A DNA stretch of 6,786 nt from JBCCRH01 sp039208045 (GCA_039208045.1 JBCCRH010000347.1:1-6786), one strand, 5' to 3'; positions 1-6,667 are shown, numbered from the stretch's first letter. Numbers and translations: made by a program. Notes: generated by a model not told the origin, from the sequence alone.

Positions 1-4
1 AATT

Positions 5-12
5 TATTTTTG
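5..12 (+). promoter_or_regulatory. Bacteroidota -7 promoter element upstream of the SDR gene
   Basis: TATTTTTG matches the TAnnTTTG consensus recognised by the primary sigma factor of Bacteroidota. It would place the transcription start near 16-18, giving a leader of about 35 bases before the ATG at 53. The matching -33 TTG would lie before the window, so only half of the promoter can be seen. The short motif in AT-rich DNA could be chance. Confidence 0.5.
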
Positions 13-52
13 TTACACAGTGATCAACAAAACCTAAAAAAAGTAAATAATC

Positions 53-922
53 ATGTCAAAAGTCTTAATCACAGGAGCAAGCGGAGGATTTGGAATGCTA
101 ACCGTAAAAGAGTTACTAGCACAAGGGCATAGCGTAGTAGCTACCATGCGGAATACGGCCACCAGAAACAAATCTAAAGCAGATGAACTGTCGGCGCTGG
201 GCGCTAAAATTGTAGAGCTGGATGTTACAAAAGATGAAAGCGTCAGCACAGGCGTAACCAAGGCGATCGAACTAATGGATGGCCTCGATGTGGTGATAAA
301 CAATGCAGGGGTTGGCGTGCTCGGTATTCAGGAGCAATTCAATATCGAGGACTTTAAGCGGCTGTTTGATATCAACGTATTTGGCGTACAACGCGTCAAT
401 CGGGCTGCTTTGCCCCATTTGCGGAAGCAAGGCTCCGGTTTGCTCATTCACGTTTCGAGCCTATTGGGCAGAATTACGATGCCATTTTACGGGCCATACA
501 ATGCATCGAAGTGGGCCTTGGAAGCCTTGGCAGAGAACTATCGCGTTGAGCTATCCGGCTTTGGAGTAGATTCTTGCCTGGTAGAGCCCGGGGGATATGC
601 CACTGACTTTATGAGCAGTTTGATGATGCCTTCAGACGATTCACAAAACGAAAGCTATGGTGCTATGACGCAGGCGCCAAAACAGTTTTTTGAAAACTTT
701 GAAGAAGCCCTAGCAGGCAATGAAGCACAAAATCCACAGCAGGTAGCAGATGCCATCGCCAAGCTCATCAGCACGCCCGCTGGCGAACGCCCCATGCGAA
801 CGGTAGTCGACAACATGGGCATGGGTACACACATTGGCCCGTACAATGAGCAGCTAGAACAAATCCATCAGGGACTTTACAGCGCCTTTGGAATGGGAGA
901 TATGTTGAAATTGAAAGTGTAA
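53..922 (+). CDS. SDR family NAD(P)-dependent oxidoreductase
   Basis: This is a cytoplasmic short-chain dehydrogenase/reductase of 289 residues. It should reduce or oxidise a carbonyl/hydroxyl substrate with NAD(P)(H); the substrate cannot be told from sequence. The Rossmann-fold cofactor motif TGASGGFG is at residues 7-14 and NNAG at 83-86. The catalytic tetrad is complete: N108, S136, Y149 and K153 (YNASK). PG follows at 179-180. R33, after the second beta strand, favours NADP(H) over NAD(H). The length exceeds the classical 250 residues; the extra C-terminal part resembles the 17-beta-HSD-like SDR subgroup. The ATG at 53 is chosen because the glycine motif begins seven residues in and the preceding A-rich stretch (30-50) is typical of Bacteroidota starts. 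A promoter element lies at 5-12. The AraC regulator downstream is a plausible controller. The family is certain, the role unknown. Confidence 0.95.
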   Translation: MSKVLITGASGGFGMLTVKELLAQGHSVVATMRNTATRNKSKADELSALGAKIVELDVTKDESVSTGVTKAIELMDGLDVVINNAGVGVLGIQEQFNIEDFKRLFDINVFGVQRVNRAALPHLRKQGSGLLIHVSSLLGRITMPFYGPYNASKWALEALAENYRVELSGFGVDSCLVEPGGYATDFMSSLMMPSDDSQNESYGAMTQAPKQFFENFEEALAGNEAQNPQQVADAIAKLISTPAGERPMRTVVDNMGMGTHIGPYNEQLEQIHQGLYSAFGMGDMLKLKV

Positions 923-934
923 TTAAAAGTTTTT

Positions 935-1098
935 TGGGCAGCTCATCCCGCTGTCCGCTCAAATTCGGCATGGCGTACAGCCATATTGCCAATCCGATGG
1001 TAGGTGTCTTCGCTCCAAGTATTCACTCAGCCACCTACTACCGGGGCAATATTAGCAGTTCGCCATACCTCATACCGCTTCCATCGGGGCTGCACCCA
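935..1098. repeat. Long imperfect hairpin element between the SDR and AraC genes
   Basis: About 164 bases fold back on themselves. The ends TGGGCAGC (935-942) and GCTGCACCCA (1089-1098) are complementary apart from two extra bases. Further in, GGCATGGCGTACAGC (967-981) pairs with 1055-1069 at 12 of 15 positions. ATATTGCC (983-990) pairs perfectly with GGCAATAT (1045-1052). CCGATGGTAGGTG (994-1006) pairs well with 1032-1044. The loop is about 1008-1030. Paired arms over this length do not look accidental. No convincing protein is encoded; the 69-codon open frame at 934-1143 is an accident of the repeat. It may be a MITE-like or otherwise dispersed intergenic repeat, or a structured RNA. It may also act as terminator or insulator for the SDR transcript. 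Confidence 0.6.
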
Positions 1099-1146
1099 AG
1101 CTCCCCAGCAAAGGCTATCAACAACAAACAACATCTATTTTAAACC

Positions 1147-2067
1147 ATGAGCCAATCAAAAATCAACCGGATAAAAACGATCAGCCAGCTCCATCGCTTT
1201 AATCACATGGCGCCGCCTCAACACCCGCTAATCAGCCTATTAAATTACTCCAAAATACGGCCTACCGCCCACAACAACCAAATTCGGTGGGTGCAGGAAT
1301 TTTATACCATTTCCTTGAAAAGCAATGTAGTAGGCAAATACCGCTACGGCCAACAGTCTTATGATTTTGATGAAGGCTTTATGACCTTTTTTGCGCCAGA
1401 GCAAGTGATTACGGTGGAACTCATCGAAGCGGATAAAACCAATAGTCCTGAAGGATTAATTCTTGCTATTCATCCTGACTTCCTGTTTGGCACCTCGCTG
1501 GCAAAATCCATTAAGGAATATCCATTTTTTAACTACTCTGTGCGCGAAGCGCTTTTTCTCTCCGAAAAAGAGCAGGGAATTATCAATGGCATACTCGAAA
1601 ACATAAAAACGGAATACGAGTCCAACATTGATAAATTCAGTCAGCAGATCATTATCAGTCAAATTGAGCTGTTGTTGAGTTACGCAGAACGATTTTATAA
1701 TCGGCAATTCTTAACGCGGAAAGTAGCTAATCATCAAATATTAGATAAATTAGAGGAATTGTTGGAAGGCTATTTCGCTGAAGACTTGGCAGGAAGCGGC
1801 TTACCTTCTGTGCAGGAAGTTGCCCAACGCTTAAATCTGACCTCTGATTACCTGAGCAGTATGCTAAAAAACCTGACAGGACAGACGACGCAGCAACACA
1901 TTCACAGCAAATTGATAGAAAAAGCTAAGGTGAAATTATCGACAACGCGTTTATCAGTTAGTGAAATTGCCTACGATTTAGGATTTGAGCATCCGCAATC
2001 ATTTAGTAAATTGTTCAAGTCTAAGACAAAACAGACCCCATTGGCCTTTCGAGCATCGTTTAATTGA
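1147..2067 (+). CDS. AraC family transcriptional regulator
   Basis: This is a cytoplasmic DNA-binding regulator of 306 residues, typical length for the family. Residues 1-200 form a variable N-terminal sensing region (beta-rich at about 45-115, helical at about 130-185) without a recognisable ligand motif. The C-terminal AraC domain holds two helix-turn-helix units: 221-241 (SVQEVAQRLNLTSDYLSSML) and about 269-291 (VSEIAYDLGFEHPQSFSKLF). The family's terminal proline/arginine signature follows at P298-R302 (TPLAFR). The ATG at 1147 is preceded by an A/C-rich stretch with no Shine-Dalgarno motif; M21 (1207) is a possible later start. The gene follows the SDR in the same direction, an arrangement in which the regulator often controls the reductase. 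The membrane-protein gene begins 11 bases after its stop, so the two are probably co-transcribed. No strong promoter is visible directly upstream, where the hairpin element ends. Confidence 0.93.
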   Translation: MSQSKINRIKTISQLHRFNHMAPPQHPLISLLNYSKIRPTAHNNQIRWVQEFYTISLKSNVVGKYRYGQQSYDFDEGFMTFFAPEQVITVELIEADKTNSPEGLILAIHPDFLFGTSLAKSIKEYPFFNYSVREALFLSEKEQGIINGILENIKTEYESNIDKFSQQIIISQIELLLSYAERFYNRQFLTRKVANHQILDKLEELLEGYFAEDLAGSGLPSVQEVAQRLNLTSDYLSSMLKNLTGQTTQQHIHSKLIEKAKVKLSTTRLSVSEIAYDLGFEHPQSFSKLFKSKTKQTPLAFRASFN

Positions 2068-2078
2068 AAATTGGTCGG

Positions 2079-2663
2079 ATGAAGAGTCAAGAGTACCAAG
2101 TTATGTTATCGGTTGGATACGTCTATATTGTAATTTTAGGTATTGTAAAGGAAGCCCTTTACTATGGCCAGGTAGGAATCGACTACTTCCAGTATGCTAC
2201 CATAACGGACATTCTGATTAGCCCGATTTCAGATATTGCGAGAAATACGACTACGCTTACGATATTTGGAGGCTTTCTTATCCTGACCTTTCTATTACCA
2301 GGGTGGTTGGCCAAGCAAAAAGACAAAAAGTGGGTGCAATCGAGCTTTAGTATTGATCCATCAAGCGAACCTAAAGCGATTCAAAGCTACCTATCACGAG
2401 TATGTATCATTATGTTGTGTGTAGGCTTGATGGGCTTTTATGTAGGTAGAGGAATTGGGAATGGCTCTAAGGTTTCCAAGAAAATTAATGAAGGGAGCAT
2501 CGAATTTGAAGATAAGCTGTCCTTAACCAATGGAGAAACAGAGGCCATCTTTTTAATAGGGAAAAATAGCTCCTTCTTGTTCTATATTGCCGAAGGCAAA
2601 GAAGAAATTGAGGTATCTTCCATCAATAGTGGGTGGTTAAAAAGTATTATCGAAAATCGATAA
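2079..2663 (+). CDS. Hypothetical three-helix membrane protein
   Basis: I do not recognise this 194-residue protein. Three hydrophobic segments are visible at about 8-24 (MLSVGYVYIVILGIV), 58-77 (TTLTIFGGFLILTFLLPGWL) and 108-124 (VCIIMLCVGLMGFYVG). A lysine-rich stretch after the second segment (AKQKDKK, 78-84) suggests a cytoplasmic loop. A soluble tail of about 65 residues follows, with alternating polar and hydrophobic residues (AIFLIGKNSSFLFYI) suggesting beta structure. The ATG at 2079 is preferred; a TTG at 2064 in the same frame overlaps the AraC stop codon and would add five residues. It sits 11 bases behind the AraC gene and 42 bases before the broken Crp/Fnr gene, so all three may be one transcript. 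It could modulate or be controlled by the regulator, but nothing in the sequence shows this. Confidence 0.72.
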   Translation: MKSQEYQVMLSVGYVYIVILGIVKEALYYGQVGIDYFQYATITDILISPISDIARNTTTLTIFGGFLILTFLLPGWLAKQKDKKWVQSSFSIDPSSEPKAIQSYLSRVCIIMLCVGLMGFYVGRGIGNGSKVSKKINEGSIEFEDKLSLTNGETEAIFLIGKNSSFLFYIAEGKEEIEVSSINSGWLKSIIENR

Positions 2664-2705
2664 AAAATATGAGAGCTTACCTTCTTCGCCTTAAATGGTT
2701 CAGCT

Positions 2706-3087
2706 ATGATTGAAATTTTAAGCCTATACCATCCAATTCCCGCCGTCGAGCAGCAATATTTTAGGAGCCTTACTCAAAGCAGCACATTCAAAAAGGGCGA
2801 TTACCTACTATTTGATGGAGAGGTACAGGAGGAACTCTATCTGATAAAGTCTGGCGTAGCTTATCTGTTTCTTGAATTGGAGCATAGAAATAAAGTAATC
2901 GACTTTGCTTATCATAATCGATTTTGCGCTGATCTCGCTTCTCTTTCTACCCAAACCCCTGCCCAGTACTGCATACAGTGCTTAGAAGATAGCGAAGTAG
3001 AACGTATTAGTTTTCAATATTGACACCACCAATTTTAGTAAGCTATACAAAAAGCATTGCCTGAGCAATGGTCTAATATGGGGCTAA
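2706..3087 (+). pseudogene. Crp/Fnr family regulator, frameshifted and truncated
   Basis: The open frame at 2706-3023 encodes 105 residues that read as the cyclic-nucleotide-binding-type N-terminal domain of a Bacteroidota Crp/Fnr regulator. Signs are FKKGDYLLFDGEVQEELYLI followed by SG at about 28-49, and the closing IQCLEDSEVERISF (about 89-102). Members of this family are usually about 190 residues and end in a winged helix-turn-helix. Here the frame stops at TGA 3021-3023. Moving to the next frame from 3022 continues the expected pattern: DTTNFSKLYKKHC then NGLIWG, ending at TAA 3085-3087. It resembles the linker helix that follows the sensor domain in intact members. This implies a one-base frameshift near 3020. 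No DNA-binding domain is found afterwards. The product, if made, could not bind DNA. A truncated functional sensor is possible but less likely. Confidence 0.75.
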
Positions 3088-3106
3088 AGTTGGTCTAGAC
3101 CAACTT
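3087..3106. promoter_or_regulatory. Perfect 20-bp palindrome, likely repressor operator
   Basis: AAGTTGGTCTAGACCAACTT is identical to its own reverse complement over all 20 bases with no spacer. Its right edge overlaps the TTG at 3105-3107 that serves as the -33 box of the next promoter, a position where a bound dimer would block RNA polymerase. The core TGGTCTAGACCA equals the core I recall for sites of GntR/HutC-type regulators of amino-sugar use (DasR, NagR). That makes such a repressor a candidate, but no GntR gene is in the window and the match is from memory. Confidence 0.7.
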
Positions 3107-3133
3107 GCCTAAAAATGCTACTTCCTATCTTTG
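3105..3133 (+). promoter_or_regulatory. Bacteroidota promoter (-33 TTG, -7 TATCTTTG)
   Basis: TTG at 3105-3107 and TATCTTTG at 3126-3133 are separated by 18 bases, close to the spacing reported for the TTG / TAnnTTTG promoter of this phylum. Transcription would start near 3137-3140 and run into the gene at 3300 through a leader of about 160 bases. The -33 box lies inside the palindrome at 3087-3106. Both boxes match the consensus exactly, which makes this the best promoter in the window. Confidence 0.65.
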
Positions 3134-3139
3134 CATATA

Positions 3140-3155
3140 AATATTGAACAATATT
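3140..3155. promoter_or_regulatory. Short dyad at the predicted transcription start
   Basis: AATATTG and CAATATT form perfect 7-base arms around a 2-base centre. The dyad begins where transcription from the 3105-3133 promoter should start, so it may be a second operator. AT-rich DNA gives such dyads by chance fairly often, so the call is weak. Confidence 0.35.
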
Positions 3156-3167
3156 AAATTACAAGCT

Positions 3168-3247
3168 CGCGGATTGCAAATCCGCTAAGCGCGTGCTAGG
3201 TTTTTTCTTTAAAGCTTGGCCCGCGCTCAGTGGATTTGTAATCCGCG
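3168..3247. repeat. REP-like pair of hairpins in inverted orientation
   Basis: Unit one (3168-3200) contains the hairpin GCGGATT-GCA-AATCCGC (3169-3185). Unit two (3215-3247) contains GTGGATT-TGT-AATCCGC (3230-3246), with one G-T wobble. The reverse complement of unit two matches unit one at 27 of 33 positions, and the similarity extends past the hairpins into a shared AGCGCG and GC segment. The spacer 3201-3214 holds a TTTTTTCTTT run. Two inverted palindromic units like this resemble the REP/BIME elements mobilised by RAYT (Y1 tyrosine) transposases. No such transposase is in the window. In the leader RNA the units could form separate hairpins or one long stem, so they might also influence expression of the downstream operon. 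Confidence 0.6.
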
Positions 3248-3299
3248 TGGCCCTAAAACTTATTCTTGTTACACGATACTTATTCAAAACTATATCTTT

Positions 3300-3746
3300 A
3301 TGAAGTGGAAAAAAGGAAGGGGAAAGCTGGGACTATTTGCACCATTACTAGGCGATTGGGTGGCGAATTCCAATAGTATAGAAGCGAATAAACCAGAATG
3401 TCACCGACAGTTCCAATACACACTGGAAAAGAAATACATCCAGCTAGATGTACAATGGTTGATCCCCAATAAAACTTATATTGACCATACACTGATCGGA
3501 CTGAATGAAAAGAAAGAAATTTGTTTCTGGTCATTTACTTCTGATGGTAAAAACTCCACTGGTAAATTAGCTGATGTGAGCGATCTACACCCGGAAGCTA
3601 TTGGCTTTGAAGCCGAAATGCCAGCAGGATTAGCGCGACAAGCTTACTGGCCCGCCGATGAGGGTGGGTTTTATTGGGTCGTAGAATCCAAAACCAAAAA
3701 AGGCTGGAATCGATTTGTACAGCAACATTTTACTCGAAAAACATGA
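3300..3746 (+). CDS. Hypothetical small soluble protein, possibly lipocalin/nitrobindin-like
   Basis: I cannot name this 148-residue protein. It has no signal peptide or membrane segment and should be cytoplasmic. An early G-x-W motif (LLGDW, about 16-20) is followed by many alternating strands and a closing tryptophan-rich stretch (GGFYWVVESKTKKGWNRF, about 124-141). Length and pattern recall small one-domain beta-barrels that bind hydrophobic ligands or haem, such as the lipocalin or nitrobindin/THAP4 type; this is a fold guess, not a homology claim. The ATG at 3300 is chosen. The open frame reaches back to a TTG at 3216, but those 28 codons lie in the REP-like repeat. The stop codon overlaps the start of the membrane regulator as ATGA (3743-3746), so the two are translationally coupled and probably act together. 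The best promoter is at 3105-3133. Confidence 0.75.
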   Translation: MKWKKGRGKLGLFAPLLGDWVANSNSIEANKPECHRQFQYTLEKKYIQLDVQWLIPNKTYIDHTLIGLNEKKEICFWSFTSDGKNSTGKLADVSDLHPEAIGFEAEMPAGLARQAYWPADEGGFYWVVESKTKKGWNRFVQQHFTRKT

Positions 3747-6655
3747 TGCGATTGCCTTATTTACTTCCTTTGCTATCCGTGCTATTGCTGCTCACTATCC
3801 CTTGTAGTGGTCAAGCCAAAATGGAGGAGCAAGTAGTTGGCGAGCAAATGGCACAGATGGAGGATTACGCTGTCAGTGTCCAACACTTTGATAGCGAACA
3901 GAGCTTATCTAGTAATAACTCATTTTGTGTATTTAAAGACAGCAGAGGACTGATTTGGGTGGGTACTAGTAATGGATTAAATCGATTTGATGGACAGAAG
4001 TTTCAGAAAAAGGAACTTGACGGGGTGCAAGCTGTACATCAGATTTTTGAAGATCGCGATGGATACTTATGGATTGTTGAAGGCTTTGGCACGATTCAAG
4101 ATAAGATTAAGGCCATCACTTTTTTAGAGGTAAAAAGTGGCAAGCCCTTGACCTTTGAGGAACGTTTTGGTACAGATACTAGCCTTAGTGCACAAGCCTT
4201 TTTTTCTATCCAGCAGGATGAAGAAAAGAATATATATCTGGGCACAAAAAATGGACAGCTCTATAGATTTACCGTCCATAATCAAATAGAAGTCATTCCC
4301 ATTGAATCGACGTTTCCGCTGATTTATGCTGTTCAGATTGTAAACGACAATATCTGGTCGCTTTCGTCAGACAGCTCTGCTCTGCATAGTCGCTGGATAT
4401 GTACCGATTGGGAAGGCAAAAAAATTAGTGTTCAAGACTTTGGATCGATTGGAAAGTGGATTCCTGTAGGAAGTCATCCTGATGGTTCCTTTTGGGTGTT
4501 ATTTAGACAAAATGAAAAGCCTTATTCATTGTATAGTCTTCACGGGGATGGCACTATTACTCTGAAAGACCATAGTGCGTTGAGTCCTGCGGAACAATGG
4601 GAACATGCAGGCGATTGGAATGATTTCATTCGCTTTCATCCCAATCAAGACTATTACCTCACTCGTTCTTTCAAGCATTTGCAGCTGTGGAATTTAAAAA
4701 CACAGCAACTCATATATGACTTTGAGCAGAATCCGCAGCTCAATCAAGAGCTTTTGAGGCCTCCCTTCTTTGAGTCAGATAACACCTGCTGGATTCCAAG
4801 CTCTAAAGGTGTTTTCCGAGTGCAGTGGCGTCCTCGACTATTTGACCAATATCTGCATACCTCTGATTTTGCACCTAGTTGTAGGGGGATGGTAGAGGAT
4901 GGAGATAGTACGTTAGTGGTGAATACCTACAAAGGTTCTTATTGGGTGGATTTGAAAAAAAAGGAGGAATACCAAAGAATTCCATTTATCAAGAATATTG
5001 CTATTGCTGCATTAAAGGATAGCCGTGCTAATTACTTTTTTGGCTCCGCTAACGAGCTAATCAGGTGGAATAAGACGAGCAATGAGGTGAACGTATACCC
5101 TCTTCCGGTGCAGCATAACGCACAAGTACTGATTGATGGACTGATCGAAATAAAAGATAAGGGTATTGGTTTTCTTGCCAAAAGAGGGATTGGTTTTTGG
5201 GATTATGCGACCGAAACAGTCGTTTTTGAAACTGCTAAATCAGCAGTCAATGAAACTACTAGCAAATGGTTTGGTAAATATGCCTTTGACTTTACGCAAA
5301 CGCATGTGTTACACGCTTTCCAGCGAGATCGGGCAGGTACCATTTGGTGCCTGACTAGCCAGGGGCTGTTCCAGTTTGATTTTGAAAAAGGACTCCAAAA
5401 GAAGTATGGAGACACACAATTGGGGGAGGAATACCTTCCTGCCAACAATTTTTACCATTTCTATGAAGACGAGGCAGGCGTTTTCTGGCTAGCTACTGGC
5501 GATAGTGGTTTGATCCAATGGAATAGGACTGATACGGTGAGTGCCGAGCAAAGCTATTCGGTAATTGATGAGCTAAAGACTACGGTGGTATACAGTGTAT
5601 TTGGAGATAATTATGGCTACCTGTGGCTGAGTACAGATAATGGGATTGTCCAGCTAGAAAAGGAAAGTTTAGCGTTGAGTAGGTATTTGCCACAAGACGG
5701 GGTGACCTCTTATGATTTCAATCGAGCTTCTCATTTTCAATCGCCAAGTGGTACCATCTACTTTGGTGGGTTAGATGGAGTTACTGCATTTCAGCCGGCT
5801 GACTTCATCCAAGATTCTGAAAAACGGAAAGAGGTACCATTGACCATTCTTGATTTTGAAAAGGTCAATACGAATAGTCAGTTAGCTGAAAATTTCACTC
5901 AGGAGTTGTTAGATCAGGGTATTATTCAACTGGACGCAAAAGATGCCTCTTTTAAGCTTTCTTTCTTTTTAAATGGCTATTTGGATGTAGCGGAAGTTAA
6001 GTATGCTTACCGTGTAGAGGGCCTACAAACCGAATGGAGTGAAACTACCGAAAATAGCATCATTATCCCTAAGCCCACCCCAGGAAACTACCATTTGCAG
6101 ATAAAAGGATACTTACCCAATGGGCGGTACTCCAATCAAGCATTGAGCATTCCTATCCAGGTGCAGCCCCCATTTTACTTGAGTATCCCCTTTCGGGTAG
6201 TAGTAGCATTGCTTTTAAGTATTGCGCTTGTGCTGCTTTTTTACTATTGGCCCATCACGCTTGGGCAAAAGAGTGATAGGCTAGCCACAACAACCAATGC
6301 CTCCGCACTTCCAGCTTTTCCAAATGAACAAACCGAATGGCTACAGCAATTGGCAGAGACGGTGGATAAGGAACTCCCCAACTTTAACCTCACCATGGAA
6401 ATGCTGGCACACAAAATGAACATGAGCCGAACCAAGTTTTTCCAACAGGTTAAAAAAGATATAGGACTAAGCCCCAAGCAATATTTGAGAGAAGCTCGAC
6501 TAAACAGAGCCCACCAGTTATTGGAAAACAGAACGGCAAAAAGCGTCAAGGAAGCAGCCTATCTGGTTGGTATTAAAGACACCAAATATTTCTCTCAACT
6601 CTTCAAAAAGCGATTTGGCTGTAATCCCTCCAGCATACTCAATAAGCCGAGTTAA
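3743..6655 (+). CDS. Membrane-anchored propeller / Y_Y_Y / AraC one-component regulator
   Basis: This 970-residue protein probably senses a periplasmic ligand and acts on DNA directly. The signal peptide is at 1-25 (LLPLLSVLLLLTIP, then CSGQA). Two-component-regulator propeller repeats (D-x-x-G-x-[IL]-W-[VL]-x-T-x-x-G-[IL]) are clear at 63-84 (FKDSRGLIWVGTSNGLNRF), 99-114, 153-176, 526-547, 573-594, 619-640 and 667-685; the blades between are diverged. A Y_Y_Y domain spans about 736-808, with YAYRVEGLQTEW at 754-765. One transmembrane helix lies at about 819-836 (VVVALLLSIALVLLFYYW). The cytoplasmic part is an AraC domain with helix-turn-helix units at 883-903 (LTMEMLAHKMNMSRTKFFQQ) and 934-956 (SVKEAAYLVGIKDTKYFSQL). 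No H-box, ATPase or receiver segment fits between helix and AraC domain (about 45 residues), unlike the roughly 1,300-residue HTCS proteins. The ATG at 3743 is chosen from the ATGA overlap; 3746 is an alternative, and a TTG at 3674 is unlikely because it would push back the signal peptide. Confidence 0.9.
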   Translation: MMRLPYLLPLLSVLLLLTIPCSGQAKMEEQVVGEQMAQMEDYAVSVQHFDSEQSLSSNNSFCVFKDSRGLIWVGTSNGLNRFDGQKFQKKELDGVQAVHQIFEDRDGYLWIVEGFGTIQDKIKAITFLEVKSGKPLTFEERFGTDTSLSAQAFFSIQQDEEKNIYLGTKNGQLYRFTVHNQIEVIPIESTFPLIYAVQIVNDNIWSLSSDSSALHSRWICTDWEGKKISVQDFGSIGKWIPVGSHPDGSFWVLFRQNEKPYSLYSLHGDGTITLKDHSALSPAEQWEHAGDWNDFIRFHPNQDYYLTRSFKHLQLWNLKTQQLIYDFEQNPQLNQELLRPPFFESDNTCWIPSSKGVFRVQWRPRLFDQYLHTSDFAPSCRGMVEDGDSTLVVNTYKGSYWVDLKKKEEYQRIPFIKNIAIAALKDSRANYFFGSANELIRWNKTSNEVNVYPLPVQHNAQVLIDGLIEIKDKGIGFLAKRGIGFWDYATETVVFETAKSAVNETTSKWFGKYAFDFTQTHVLHAFQRDRAGTIWCLTSQGLFQFDFEKGLQKKYGDTQLGEEYLPANNFYHFYEDEAGVFWLATGDSGLIQWNRTDTVSAEQSYSVIDELKTTVVYSVFGDNYGYLWLSTDNGIVQLEKESLALSRYLPQDGVTSYDFNRASHFQSPSGTIYFGGLDGVTAFQPADFIQDSEKRKEVPLTILDFEKVNTNSQLAENFTQELLDQGIIQLDAKDASFKLSFFLNGYLDVAEVKYAYRVEGLQTEWSETTENSIIIPKPTPGNYHLQIKGYLPNGRYSNQALSIPIQVQPPFYLSIPFRVVVALLLSIALVLLFYYWPITLGQKSDRLATTTNASALPAFPNEQTEWLQQLAETVDKELPNFNLTMEMLAHKMNMSRTKFFQQVKKDIGLSPKQYLREARLNRAHQLLENRTAKSVKEAAYLVGIKDTKYFSQLFKKRFGCNPSSILNKPS

Positions 6656-6667
6656 GGGCTTTATTCC

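Noticed and set aside
934..1143. 69-codon open frame between the SDR and AraC genes
   Set aside because: It lies almost wholly inside the fold-back element, has no recognisable domain and its composition follows the palindrome rather than coding constraint.
2647..2663. TTATCG-AAAAT-CGATAA dyad at the end of the membrane-protein gene
   Set aside because: The stem is only six AT-rich pairs within coding sequence and is followed by A residues, so it is not a credible terminator.
2669..2713. 14-residue open frame (MRAYLLRLKWFSYD) before the Crp/Fnr remnant
   Set aside because: Too short to support, and it sits in a 42-base gap; a leader peptide is conceivable but nothing backs it.
3055..3070. 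CATTGC-CTGA-GCAATG hairpin after the TGA of the Crp/Fnr remnant
   Set aside because: Six-pair stem with no T run behind it, and it lies in the frameshifted continuation of the coding sequence.
3216..3299. Upstream extension of the small protein to a TTG start
   Set aside because: The 28 extra codons are encoded by the REP-like hairpin and its flank; the ATG at 3300 gives a sensible protein start.
3293..3300. TATCTTTA, similar to the -7 promoter element
   Set aside because: It touches the ATG at 3300, so transcription would start inside the gene; the last base also departs from consensus.
3674..3742. Upstream TTG start for the large regulator
   Set aside because: It would place 23 mostly polar residues before the signal peptide and overlap the previous gene by 70 bases; ATG 3743 gives an ATGA overlap and an N-terminal signal peptide.
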